Below are positions 1 through 8,499 of a stretch of 17,139 nt of DNA, piece after piece; the stretch's first letter is position 1; the number at the start of each line of letters is the position of its first letter. This stretch comes from a bacterium (lineage in GTDB: Bacteria > UBA9089 > CG2-30-40-21 > SBAY01). Position numbers and translations under genes: made by a program. The stretch covers positions 1 to 17,139 of the forward strand of contig JBFLYA010000074.1 of assembly GCA_040757115.1 (NCBI GenBank), read 5' to 3'. Under the pieces are notes generated by a model, which was not told the origin of the DNA, did no database searches, and saw only the letters and a program-made list of their open reading frames with translations.

Positions 1-105
1 GAAATTTGTTGTTTTCCACAATCAATTTCTACCTATTTCTATAAATTTCAATCTATTTCTATTATCTTATCTCCATATCACCCTTATCTCCTTATCCCCT
101 TTCTT
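1..105. repeat. Degenerate short-period intergenic repeat
   Basis: This stretch, just downstream of the SprA-like gene, is built from loosely repeated syllables. On the minus strand they read as variants of GGAGATAAGG followed by variants of AGAAATAG. There is no open frame of note. It resembles the other repeat patches in the window in style but not in sequence. No terminator hairpin for the upstream gene is visible here. Confidence 0.5.
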
Positions 106-122
106 ACACTTTTGATATATAG

Positions 123-169
123 CCTGAACGGTTACTAATCCGTGTCCATCAGTGGCTGAATAATTACCT
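123..169 (-). repeat. Dispersed repeat with two head motifs
   Basis: Read on the minus strand, this holds GTAATTATTCA (157-167), then a GCCACTGATGGACACGG unit, then GTAACCGTTCAGG (123-135). It is an inverted, diverged copy of the repeat at 6300-6330, where GTAATTATTCA is followed by GCCACAGATTAACACGG. The 13-bp GTAACCGTTCAGG recurs exactly on the plus strand at 16654-16666. Confidence 0.75.
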
Positions 170-173
170 ATAA

Positions 174-3100
174 CTAAAACTTAAAGTCCACCCTGAATCG
201 TCCCTCGTAACCGTAGAAATTTTTATCCTTTTCTAATTTATTTTGAGTATAACCTATCTTCCCACCTAATGTGCCAGTAACATTCTTTTGTAATTCATAA
301 GTTCCACTCATATCAACTGAATATTCATTTGTATGGACGGTGAGTCTATTGTTTTCTTTTTTCTTTTCTAACTTAATTTTTAGAGTGGTATCGGTTGTAA
401 GTCTTTTCTTCAGACTAAGTTTACGGCCAAATGGGAGTTTAACTGGTTGTGGTCTTGTAATATCATGCTTTATTAGAAAACTGGGTGTAATATTAAATAG
501 CGAGTCGTTAAGCCCCCCTTGTTTTTTGGTTTTAGAGTTTTGATGGTCTAATTTAAACTCTGTATCTAATCCTTGTTTCCATTTTCGTTTCCAGATTAGA
601 GATGGTTGAAGTTGAGTTTTAATCGTTGTTTCATTGGATTGTGTTTTACTCCAGGTATATTTATTGGTAAAATATGTTCTATCTGAGGAAGATGTGCCTA
701 ACAATTTGTTATATTTTGGGAATGCCGTCAATAAATTAATTCCCATATCTAACTCATAGGAATCGGTTAATGACCAGGTTAAGGAACTCTGGTTTTGACC
801 TTTTTCATCCGTTTTAGTATAATTCAAAGATGTTTTTTCCAGAGGTTTCCATGGCGTATACCAATTACTTCTTAACTCATATCCCCGTTTATTGCTGGCT
901 GACCTTCGCTCACCGCCAAATGACGGATATTGACCTGTTTTTGGCCCCTCTCCTTTTAATAACTGACCTTTATAATAATCATTATAAATATTTTTTATGC
1001 AGTCCAACAAACCTAATTCGGCTAAAAGATTATTATAATTAGCCGAGACATCAAGGGTAAATTTAGGGGTAAAGGTAAAAATCTTATATCTTGGCCAACC
1101 TTTTAATTTCGGAAACCACTCAAAAGGATTCAGTTCTTTTTCCGAAGTCAGTCCAAAATGAGCGCTGGTATTAATATCCTTTCTCCGATTGGTAGATGTT
1201 CCTGCATAAGATTCCTGGTATATCATCCCGCTGTCAACTCGAGGATTGATAAAGGGAATACCACTATAAACTATTCGGTCAAACTTTTGTTCAAGTTTCC
1301 TTGAACTAAGGTAATATTTTGTATCATCCTGAGCCAAATTTTGTGTTTTTTTCAAGGTTTGAGTAAAATTAGACATAGATTTACCTGTTAATGTTTTTAT
1401 TGGCGTCCATTCTAAATCCACTCGTTCATCCTGGGCTCTAGTTAGTATCCGTTCATTTTTTGTTGTTTCTACCTGATATTCCTTTTTTGACCAATCTTCG
1501 TTATGTTTATAAGTTGAGGTAAGACCAAGTTTTTCACCCGTTGGTATCCACCTGAATATCTTCTTTGGAAATGTGTAATTATAGACATAAGTCGTATCGC
1601 CGTGTAGATTTTCATAAGTTTCATCCTCTTTTTTACTTCGGCGGTCGGTATTGATTATCTTACGGTCGCCCCAGGCGTTAAGAGTAATATCCGGAAACTT
1701 TGGTATTTTTTTAGCGAGTTCCTTAATCTTAAAATTTGTTGATAATTTTTGGTATTTTGCCGTAGTTTGCCCACAATTGTTATTAAGCATATTTTGACCA
1801 ACAAGTGGGTCAAGTTTGCTGATGTCATGAAACCATTCATATTTAAGCGGTAAAAATTTTATTCTGGTGAAATTTAAAGTTAAATCTTGTCTTGTCGTAT
1901 CATCATTTTGAGGTGCTCGACCAATACATTCAAATTCACCATCTATGACCTTTTCACTCCAATCAAGGCTAAGATAATCTTTAAATTTAGTATTAATTGC
2001 AACTTTTCTTGCCATACCATTTGATTCTTTCGCCTCAGATAAATGAATTTCATTAACATAAATTTCGCCGCTAATTGATTGGGTGGTGGATGTATTTTCA
2101 ACCCCCACGCTGAGCCATTTGACATCATCAAAGGTAGGGTTATTTTTAGCCTCATAGCCATAGGGTAGTTCGGTATAATTATAAGGTGGTGTGTTTGAAC
2201 CTTTTCTTTTTTCTTCCTCAATCACACTAATTAGTTTATTTTTAAAATCATCCAGATTAATACTTATCAATCGCCACCCTGTGAAGTCAACCGGAAGTGT
2301 GTATCCAAAGTAATTATTTTCATTTAACCCAAATCTTATGAAGAATTTTTCAGATTGACTATCGCCATAGAGCCAGAATTTAAGATATTTATAATCATTA
2401 TAACCTTGTTGAGTCTGAAATGTGCAGTAGGAATAACCTTTTGTTATAGTAGTAGGAGTTTGAGACCCAGCGGTTGTTGGTTCTAAGTCATATTTTAATA
2501 CCAGCGCCTCTTCTCTTTTCATATCTTCATCCGGGTATAGTTCTTTATACTCAGCGAAAGTTCTAATGGAGCTATAAACATCATCTTCTGCATTCTTTGA
2601 GCTAACCGTAAATGTGCCTTTTCCATAAGGAGTAACCGTGCCCATACTCCATCTGCCGCTACCAATAAGTCCAAGACCACCAACACAGATTTCACCTTCC
2701 GTAGCAGTCTCTGTGCCTTTAAATCGTAATCGGATATGTTTAATAGCACTCAAGCGTGGTGTTCCGGTGCCTATTTGTGCCTTTGATAATGGAATAGACC
2801 ATAACTGCCAATCTCCTATTTGATATTTAATACTAACCGTTCCCCCAAACTCTTTAAAATTCAAGACAAAATAGTTCTCGTTGACACTTAAGATACCATC
2901 TCCGTTTAAATCTTCTGTATCAAGTTGATTATTATCGGCGCCTATTTGAGTAGTTATACCATCAAGATATTGAAATTGCCAGCCCGTATCTTCATTCTGA
3001 TTAAGCACATAATCATTATTTACATCTTCTTTTTTCGGCAACCTTCCTTCTCCTCCTATACCATCGGCGTTTTCTGAAACCTCACCTAAATCAATATACA

Positions 3101-6100
3101 ATTCATCTATCTTATTCAGGTCACTGTTTCTAAGCCAGATTTCTAAATGTGTATAATCAGTAAAATCAATGGGCGTATTAGATAGCGGGGAAACAATAGA
3201 AATCCAGGAATCTGTTCCAAAATCCGTATAATGAAGTCGCAGGACATTTTCTTCTACCGTATCATCATCTTCCCATTTGACATTCTCTTCATAATCATAA
3301 GGACCTGATATTTCGCTTATTGGTCGATAAGCAGGTGCGGTCATAAGATTTCCATAGCTATCTTTGCAATATAATAATTTAGCCCTTTTATTTGTTTGCG
3401 GCAGACTACCGAGTTGCCAGGCGTTTTCATCCATAGAAATTGTCCTTGCATCCTCCACGCCTTCCATAGAATCTATAATTGCCGAGCCAAAGGTATTTTT
3501 ATCCTTGAAGGATTTAGCCACTTCCCCACCAATGGTTATATCAAGGGGTAATTTATTATCCATCTTAAACAGATTTTTCAACAGAGGGAGAACTTTAATC
3601 GAGGCATTGACATCTACTACCTGTAAATTTCCAAGTGTTGGGTCAGAAACCTTAGGTATTTTTTTCAACTTTTGTGCACCTTCATAAAGATAAGTAGAAC
3701 CTATGGAAAAGTTGTCATTTAGTTTAAACTCACCACGCAAACCGGCTATTGTTTTCTGGTATTTTGTCCCGATAAAAGGTGTGTATTCATAATCTATTTT
3801 AATCGTTGTATTTTCAGTGATATTTATATGCGGCATAAATGTTAAAAAACCGGTATCATAGTCAATAAAATAATCTGTATTAGGCGTTAATAATTTCCCA
3901 TCAACATAAATCTGTTCACTGCCTTCAACAATGTTCAAATAACCTAACATATAAGTCTTTATTTTAGTAGTATAACTTCCTATAATCGTATATTTATGCT
4001 GTTTGGAATAATCATCATTTGGATTATATGAAACAGATAGGAGTTCAAGATAATCTTTCAACTCGTTAATATGGGCATTTAAGAAAGGATTCGTTTCTGT
4101 GCCTCTCAGGTCAAAACAGGTCATATCTGGAAATTCTATAATTCCGGTCTCATGGTCGATATAATCCTGATTAATTGTCGGGTTATCATCAATCTTACCA
4201 TCACCATTATTATCCAATCCAAAGATTTGTAAATAATAGTATTCGCCTGTATCTTTGGTATTATTATTATTTTTATCAAAAAAATTCTTACTGGCGTTAT
4301 CTATAATCTCTAATTTAAGGTCTGTATCTGTTGGGATACCTTTTTCACCTATGGTGTAGCGGTTTTTCATTTCAAAAATATCATCTTCTACATAAGCTAC
4401 GCCTGGTTCAATCATAAGTATAGTGCCCGGGTTATTTATATCTCCAGAGTATTGTTGTGGAAAATATTTACCGGTGTTATCTCTAAAAACTACACCCACG
4501 ATGTAATCTCGACCAACATTTTGTTTAAAGGTAATGATGCTATCCCCATTATTATAGGTATAATCCTCCCCGTTGTATTGGATATCAAAACGGCCGGTAT
4601 AAGTTTTACTTCCAATTATCGCCGTTGCCTGACCAATATGTTTAGGTGGGTTATTATTATTACCATTTTTATCATCAATATATACTGCCTCTAAAGTAAT
4701 GGGAGTAGCAATCGTCCCCAGTTCCTGCGAGAATAAATAGTAATATTTTTGGGCAAGATAACTTGTATCCGCTCGATTGATATTTACTATTCTTCTATCT
4801 CCTTTGAATTCTTTGGTTACTCTAATTCCTTTAGTTCTACTGGCAATACCCCAGAGGTTAGTTTTCTTACCTAATTTTGCCTCAGCACTCACACCAAATA
4901 CCTGCTGATTATAGTTTACAAATTCAGTGTTAGGGGCACTGAATTTAACATCACCAAATTCTACCTTTTGAACAACCTCTTTATTATCACCTTGATAATT
5001 TATATAGAATTTTTGTTTTTTATTCTGGTCAATATCACTATAGTCAACTTTAATATTGATTTTATTTTTTATAGTGCCTTGAAGTAAGACCGTTAGCTCC
5101 TGGTGGATATTAATTCCCGAGGTAAATCCACCGCCAGGCTTTTCCTTATTTTTACGCCGTTTAGAATCAAGAAATTCAGAATTTCCTGCTTTTATATCAA
5201 TTACCTTTGTCCCGTCAATCTGTAATTTTGAATCTATGGGTAATTCGCGGTCAAGGAAAGCATTCAAATCAAACTCTTTCTGTCCTGCTAATTCTTCTTC
5301 TCTCTTTTTTCTTCTTTCCTCTTTTCTTTTTTCCTTTTCAGATTTTTTAGCCAGTTTTTCTGGCTTTTTTTCTTTTTCAGCCGGTTCTTTAGTCACTTTT
5401 TCTGGTTCTTTTTTCTCTAATTCAGATTTTTTCTTTTCTTCAATCGCCTTTCTTTGAGCCTCTTCCTTTTCCCCCTTTTCTCTTTCAGCCTTTTCTTTAG
5501 CCAATTTTTCTGCTTCTTTTTGTGCTAATTCGAGTTTTTCCTTTTCTTCAATAATTTCCCTTTTTAGTTTTGCTTCCTCTTCTACTTTTTTAGCGGCTAA
5601 TTCTTTAATCCTTTTTTCTTCTTGTTGTTTTGCCTTTTTCCGAGCAAGTTCCTGTTCAATATCTTCTTCTATTAATTGTAATTTTTCTTCAAATTTTTGT
5701 TTTTCTTCCCGGGCTATTTTTATCTCTAATTCTTTCATTTTTTGTTCTTCTTCTTCAATAAGTTTTTGTTTCTCCTCGAGGATTTTTTCCCTTCTTTGTG
5801 CCAACTCCTTTCTTTCTATTCGGGCTATTTTTTCTGCGGCTCTTTTAATCTTGTTGTAGTGATCTCTATCAAATTTTAGTTTAATTTGATATGGTATAAT
5901 TACCTCAAACTCTACCTCAGGTTCAAGTTCTCCTATCTTTTCTTCTATTTTAGAGATAGGTTTAAGTAAGCTAATCTCTCCCTGGGCTAATGATTGATAT
6001 GGGGAGGTAAATGCTTGTTTTCTGGTGGTAGTTTCAACTTTTGAGGCAGTGGATTTTTTAGCAGAAGGGGTAAGCAATTCTTTGTCTATCACTAATTTTT

Positions 6101-6170
6101 CAGTTAATAAGGTTTGAGCCCAGACATTAAGCGGTATAAATAATATTAGAAAAACACACCTTTTAATCAT
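174..6170 (-). CDS. sprA: SprA/Sov-like T9SS outer-membrane translocon with N-terminal coiled coil
   Basis: The family forms the very large outer-membrane beta-barrel channel of the type IX secretion system. Residue numbers assume the ATG at 6170 (1998 aa), because upstream ATGs overlap the promoter and this one begins a clear signal peptide (MIKRCVFLILFIPLNVWA, then QT). Residues about 108-298 are an almost unbroken Lys/Glu/Arg/Ala coiled coil. The SprA core starts near 300, with SGINIHQELTVLLQGTI at 351-367 and the QKVEFGDVKF region just after. A second signature, KIPKVSDPTLGN followed by MEGVEDARTISMDENAW, lies at roughly 830-925 and matches the family's KVGDEP...DDFEG...AW pattern. Several Asp/Asn-rich loops resemble calcium-binding sites. 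The C-terminus alternates hydrophobic and polar residues and ends in Phe, as outer-membrane barrels do. Bacteroidota SprA is about 2400 aa. No ruvA neighbour is present, unlike in Bacteroidota. Family assignment is strong; activity in this organism is inferred. Confidence 0.85.
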   Translation of the reverse strand: MIKRCVFLILFIPLNVWAQTLLTEKLVIDKELLTPSAKKSTASKVETTTRKQAFTSPYQSLAQGEISLLKPISKIEEKIGELEPEVEFEVIIPYQIKLKFDRDHYNKIKRAAEKIARIERKELAQRREKILEEKQKLIEEEEQKMKELEIKIAREEKQKFEEKLQLIEEDIEQELARKKAKQQEEKRIKELAAKKVEEEAKLKREIIEEKEKLELAQKEAEKLAKEKAEREKGEKEEAQRKAIEEKKKSELEKKEPEKVTKEPAEKEKKPEKLAKKSEKEKRKEERRKKREEELAGQKEFDLNAFLDRELPIDSKLQIDGTKVIDIKAGNSEFLDSKRRKNKEKPGGGFTSGINIHQELTVLLQGTIKNKINIKVDYSDIDQNKKQKFYINYQGDNKEVVQKVEFGDVKFSAPNTEFVNYNQQVFGVSAEAKLGKKTNLWGIASRTKGIRVTKEFKGDRRIVNINRADTSYLAQKYYYLFSQELGTIATPITLEAVYIDDKNGNNNNPPKHIGQATAIIGSKTYTGRFDIQYNGEDYTYNNGDSIITFKQNVGRDYIVGVVFRDNTGKYFPQQYSGDINNPGTILMIEPGVAYVEDDIFEMKNRYTIGEKGIPTDTDLKLEIIDNASKNFFDKNNNNTKDTGEYYYLQIFGLDNNGDGKIDDNPTINQDYIDHETGIIEFPDMTCFDLRGTETNPFLNAHINELKDYLELLSVSYNPNDDYSKQHKYTIIGSYTTKIKTYMLGYLNIVEGSEQIYVDGKLLTPNTDYFIDYDTGFLTFMPHINITENTTIKIDYEYTPFIGTKYQKTIAGLRGEFKLNDNFSIGSTYLYEGAQKLKKIPKVSDPTLGNLQVVDVNASIKVLPLLKNLFKMDNKLPLDITIGGEVAKSFKDKNTFGSAIIDSMEGVEDARTISMDENAWQLGSLPQTNKRAKLLYCKDSYGNLMTAPAYRPISEISGPYDYEENVKWEDDDTVEENVLRLHYTDFGTDSWISIVSPLSNTPIDFTDYTHLEIWLRNSDLNKIDELYIDLGEVSENADGIGGEGRLPKKEDVNNDYVLNQNEDTGWQFQYLDGITTQIGADNNQLDTEDLNGDGILSVNENYFVLNFKEFGGTVSIKYQIGDWQLWSIPLSKAQIGTGTPRLSAIKHIRLRFKGTETATEGEICVGGLGLIGSGRWSMGTVTPYGKGTFTVSSKNAEDDVYSSIRTFAEYKELYPDEDMKREEALVLKYDLEPTTAGSQTPTTITKGYSYCTFQTQQGYNDYKYLKFWLYGDSQSEKFFIRFGLNENNYFGYTLPVDFTGWRLISINLDDFKNKLISVIEEEKRKGSNTPPYNYTELPYGYEAKNNPTFDDVKWLSVGVENTSTTQSISGEIYVNEIHLSEAKESNGMARKVAINTKFKDYLSLDWSEKVIDGEFECIGRAPQNDDTTRQDLTLNFTRIKFLPLKYEWFHDISKLDPLVGQNMLNNNCGQTTAKYQKLSTNFKIKELAKKIPKFPDITLNAWGDRKIINTDRRSKKEDETYENLHGDTTYVYNYTFPKKIFRWIPTGEKLGLTSTYKHNEDWSKKEYQVETTKNERILTRAQDERVDLEWTPIKTLTGKSMSNFTQTLKKTQNLAQDDTKYYLSSRKLEQKFDRIVYSGIPFINPRVDSGMIYQESYAGTSTNRRKDINTSAHFGLTSEKELNPFEWFPKLKGWPRYKIFTFTPKFTLDVSANYNNLLAELGLLDCIKNIYNDYYKGQLLKGEGPKTGQYPSFGGERRSASNKRGYELRSNWYTPWKPLEKTSLNYTKTDEKGQNQSSLTWSLTDSYELDMGINLLTAFPKYNKLLGTSSSDRTYFTNKYTWSKTQSNETTIKTQLQPSLIWKRKWKQGLDTEFKLDHQNSKTKKQGGLNDSLFNITPSFLIKHDITRPQPVKLPFGRKLSLKKRLTTDTTLKIKLEKKKENNRLTVHTNEYSVDMSGTYELQKNVTGTLGGKIGYTQNKLEKDKNFYGYEGRFRVDFKF

Positions 6171-6190
6171 CACTATTTCCCTATTGTATA

Positions 6191-6219
6191 ATGATACCAT
6201 ATAATTCAATTAAATGCAA
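6191..6219 (-). promoter_or_regulatory. Sigma70-like promoter of the sprA-like gene
   Basis: On the minus strand, TTGCAT (6214-6219), a 17-bp spacer and TATCAT (6191-6196) precede the ATG at 6170. The expected transcription start near 6184 leaves a leader of about 14 nt containing AGGGA. This supports the 6170 start over the in-frame ATG at 6209, which would lie upstream of the transcription start. Confidence 0.6.
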
Positions 6220-6250
6220 GTAAAATTTTGCGACCTGTGCGATTAAGATA

Positions 6251-6280
6251 AACCACGAAGGGCACGAAGACCACGAAGAA
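6251..6280 (+). repeat. CACGAAG short-period repeat
   Basis: Three imperfect units of (A/G/C)CCACGAAG / GGCACGAAG in tandem. The same unit recurs at 16750-16775. When translated, such repeats give spurious His/Glu-rich peptides; there is no sign this one is expressed. Confidence 0.7.
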
Positions 6281-6288
6281 AAAATATT

Positions 6289-6330
6289 GTAACTATTCAG
6301 TAATTATTCAGCCACAGATTAACACGGATA
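6289..6330 (+). repeat. Head-motif doublet plus ACAGATTAACACGG repeat
   Basis: GTAACTATTCA (6289-6299) is directly followed by GTAATTATTCA (6300-6310) and then GCCACAGATTAACACGGAT. The second half is present inverted and diverged at 137-167. The first motif recurs at 16740-16750 and, inverted, at 16958-16968, each time attached to a different repeat. Confidence 0.75.
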
Positions 6331-6403
6331 AATAGCAGATATAGCGGTTATTAACTGGAAGTTTACATAGGATAATACCCATAAATAAGGCATGAGAATA
6401 ATC

Positions 6404-6523
6404 GTTCCGTTAGGAACATAATATCGGTAGGAATAGATAGACAAATCAATCAGTTCCGTAGGAACGATATATTGGTAGAAAATTTATGGAAAGCCATTTA
6501 CCGATATATTGTCCCTATGGGAC
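6404..6523. repeat. Cluster of three GTTCCGTAGGAAC-type palindromes
   Basis: Near-palindromes lie at 6404-6417 (GTTCCGTTAGGAAC), 6453-6465 (GTTCCGTAGGAAC) and 6511-6523 (GTCCCTATGGGAC). The first two are each followed by a variant of ATATCGGTAG; the third is preceded by its reverse complement (TTTACCGATATATTG). The outer units thus face each other. The layout resembles REP-type extragenic palindromes. No RAYT-type transposase gene is in the window. Confidence 0.7.
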
Positions 6524-6746
6524 ATTAAATGAAGGATGAGGTAGAATTTTCATATTCTATTTTTCCCATTTTATCATAAGAAATGGGGGAAAGCAAGCCA
6601 AATGGACATAATTGTCTAAAAATATAGAGAGTTATAGCACTAATTTGACATAGTGTAGCAATGGTTTGCGCATAACTTGTTAATTCACTACGAGTAGTTA
6701 CGAGTATTTAATTCTAAGTAAAGTTTTGAATAATAACTGCTATATA

Positions 6747-6770
6747 GTTGATAGTCCTTCAACTATCAAC
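6747..6770. repeat. 8-bp stem hairpin, GTTGATAG/CTATCAAC
   Basis: GTTGATAG (6747-6754) and CTATCAAC (6763-6770) form a perfect 8-bp stem with an 8-nt loop. The right arm is followed by a second partial ACTATCAAC unit. It could be a weak terminator but lacks a solid T tract on either strand. Confidence 0.5.
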
Positions 6771-6898
6771 TATCAACGATTTTTAGTTTTACGCTTTTAG
6801 TTTTAAGTTTTTCAGAGAATTTTGCAAATTTGCCAAAGTTCAGTAAAATTATCTCTTTCCTTTCAGCGTTATTCTTTGGCAACTTATCAATTTTGAAA

Positions 6899-6945
6899 TT
6901 TGATTTGTAATTTTGCATTTTGATATTTGATATTTAATATTTATT
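6899..6945 (+). repeat. AT-rich dispersed repeat, inverted copy at 17069-17118
   Basis: This segment contains GATTTGTAATTTTGCATTTT followed by variants of GATATTTGATATTTAAT. The reverse complement of 17069-17118 matches it over about 45 bp with only a few mismatches. It is intergenic in both places. Confidence 0.6.
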
Positions 6946-6998
6946 TGTTGTCTCCCCCAAATCCTATTTTGCAGAACCCTAAATTCAATATAATAATC

Positions 6999-8219
6999 TC
7001 ACCCCTTCTGGGTTAATGAATTATAGACTTTAATTGTTCCCTCTGCCATACTTTCTAAACTAAACTGCCTTATTATTTTTTCCCGTGCTTTTTTGGCTAT
7101 CTTTTCAGCCAATGCTTTCTCTTGCAATATCCTGATAATTTCTTGCGTTAAAATCTGGATATTACCAGGCGGGACTAAAATCCCATCTTCATTATGGGTA
7201 ATAACTGTAGGCACACTGCCAAGATTAGAAACTATCACCGGTTTCTCACAAGCCATTGCCTGAATTATGGTTAAATCATAACCATTGATACGGATAGTTG
7301 CATTGACAAAGACATCGGCTAAATTATAAAACAGGGGTAACTCCTCATAAGGCACAAGTCCTGTGGTAATAATATTTTCCCTTAGTCCTGCTCTATCAAT
7401 CAGTGTCTCTAAATCCTCTCGATAATCTCCATCACCTACGATGATTAATTTAGTCCCTGGAATACTCTTAAGGATAGCAGGCATAGTTAGGATAATGTTT
7501 TGGATTCCTTTTTCTTTAGTCAATCTGGCCACACCTAAAATAACTTTACCTGCTTGATTTATTTTGTATTTTTCTCTTAATTCGGTGCTATTTTTAGGAG
7601 CAAATAAATGCGTATCAACTCCATTATAAACCACAAATATATCGCTATCCCTGGTTTGATAAAGGAACTTTATGCGTTTTATTTGTTCATTACTTGTAGC
7701 AATGATAGCATCGGCTCTCATAAGAGCTTTACGAGATACAAAGAAATAATTATAAATATGATATAAAATCCTGCGTATAGATAAAAAGGCATTTCGTATA
7801 TCTTTGTAAGAGGAAAGTAATACACCCCACGCAGACTTTAGCTCATCAAGGTTTGTGCCATGTAAAGAAATTACCGTCGGGATATTGTATTTTTTATTTA
7901 ATCCCTCTAAAAGAAAAGGTATTCCTCCACCACTTTGACCATGAACAACATCAAATTTTTCCAGGGTATGTAACCTGATAAATTCCTGGACACTTTTTCT
8001 ACACCATGCCCACGAATATTTACCAGGTCTTGTTCCCTTTGTATAATATATTTCTATGCCATCGATAACCTCGTATTCTTTACCTTGTGGATGTTGGGTG
8101 GTAATCAAAATTACCTTATGACCTTTCTGGGCAATCCCTTTACAAATCATCATCGTATGGTCTTCCAATCCACCTTTGGCATGTACCGGTATAGAGCGGG
8201 CTAACATACAAATTCTCAT
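6999..8219 (-). CDS. GT4-type glycosyltransferase (GT-B fold)
   Basis: It probably transfers a sugar from a nucleotide-sugar donor during synthesis of a surface glycan or lipopolysaccharide at the inner face of the cytoplasmic membrane; the exact substrate cannot be read. The ATG at 8219 (406 aa) is chosen because AGGAG sits 8 nt upstream and the protein then starts with the usual beta-strand MRICMLARSIP. The in-frame upstream TTG overlaps that ribosome site. The acceptor-side loop HAKGGLEDHT is at 13-22. The donor domain has ILGVARLTKEKG (228-238), LIIVGDGD (258-265) and AMACEKPVIVSNLGS (321-335). The usual E-x7-E motif reads Asn312-x7-Gln320, so both Glu positions carry amides. It has its own promoter and stands alone between two repeat-rich gaps. 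Family is secure; specificity is unknown. Confidence 0.93.
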   Translation of the reverse strand: MRICMLARSIPVHAKGGLEDHTMMICKGIAQKGHKVILITTQHPQGKEYEVIDGIEIYYTKGTRPGKYSWAWCRKSVQEFIRLHTLEKFDVVHGQSGGGIPFLLEGLNKKYNIPTVISLHGTNLDELKSAWGVLLSSYKDIRNAFLSIRRILYHIYNYFFVSRKALMRADAIIATSNEQIKRIKFLYQTRDSDIFVVYNGVDTHLFAPKNSTELREKYKINQAGKVILGVARLTKEKGIQNIILTMPAILKSIPGTKLIIVGDGDYREDLETLIDRAGLRENIITTGLVPYEELPLFYNLADVFVNATIRINGYDLTIIQAMACEKPVIVSNLGSVPTVITHNEDGILVPPGNIQILTQEIIRILQEKALAEKIAKKAREKIIRQFSLESMAEGTIKVYNSLTQKG

Positions 8220-8270
8220 TCTTGATGCTCCTTTCAAGTAACTCTTTCACTTTTGCTCATTTTTGGGAGA

Positions 8271-8299
8271 ATTTTAGCACAAATTTTATCCTCTGTCAA
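8271..8299 (-). promoter_or_regulatory. Sigma70 promoter of the glycosyltransferase gene
   Basis: On the minus strand, a perfect TTGACA (8294-8299), a 17-bp spacer and TAAAAT (8271-8276). Transcription should start near 8264, giving a leader of about 45 nt that ends with AGGAG and the ATG at 8219. Confidence 0.75.
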
Positions 8300-8411
8300 T
8301 AAAAATTTACACCCCCGCGTAATGGGTCACTGAAATGGGAAATTACCTGCAAGAAGGCACGTGGTGAGTAGTTTCTCCTCTTCATCCTTTTTTGTATCAA
8401 CAAGGGGCTAC

Positions 8412-8451
8412 AAAGAAAATGGGGAAAGAAAAGTTATTTTCTCTTTCCCCA
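8412..8451 (-). terminator. Rho-independent terminator of the small secreted-protein gene
   Basis: TGGGGAAAG (8420-8428) pairs perfectly with CTTTCCCCA (8443-8451), and the stem can extend by further A-T pairs. Read on the minus strand it is followed by TTTTCTTTG. It lies about 50 nt past the stop at 8500 and is the best candidate end for that transcript. Confidence 0.65.
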
Positions 8452-8499
8452 CTCTCTTTCCTTAAGAGACAAACCTTTATACTTATCAACATCCATTCG

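Larger units (their letters stand above)
6220..6998. other. Gene-free patch made of several unrelated short repeats
   Basis: About 780 bases separate the sprA-like gene from the glycosyltransferase, and I see no credible gene. It holds in order: CGACCTGTGCGATTAAG (6230-6246), related to the inverted repeat at 9545-9569; CACGAAG units (6251-6280); the head-motif repeat (6289-6330); three palindromes (6404-6523); a hairpin (6747-6770); and an AT-rich unit also found at 17069-17118. The remainder (about 6524-6740) is AT-rich with nothing recognisable. Confidence 0.7.

Noticed and set aside
340-5457. Several plus-strand open frames of 60-107 codons across the sprA-like gene
   Set aside because: They are antisense shadows of a continuous 1998-codon gene with clear family motifs and lack ribosome sites.
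6170-6209. Start of the sprA-like gene at the upstream ATG (6209)
   Set aside because: It lies within the predicted promoter, and the added residues precede a normal signal peptide beginning at 6170.
8219-8237. TTG start of the glycosyltransferase at 8237
   Set aside because: The AGGAG that serves the ATG at 8219 would lie inside the coding sequence; the added six residues are not part of the family fold.
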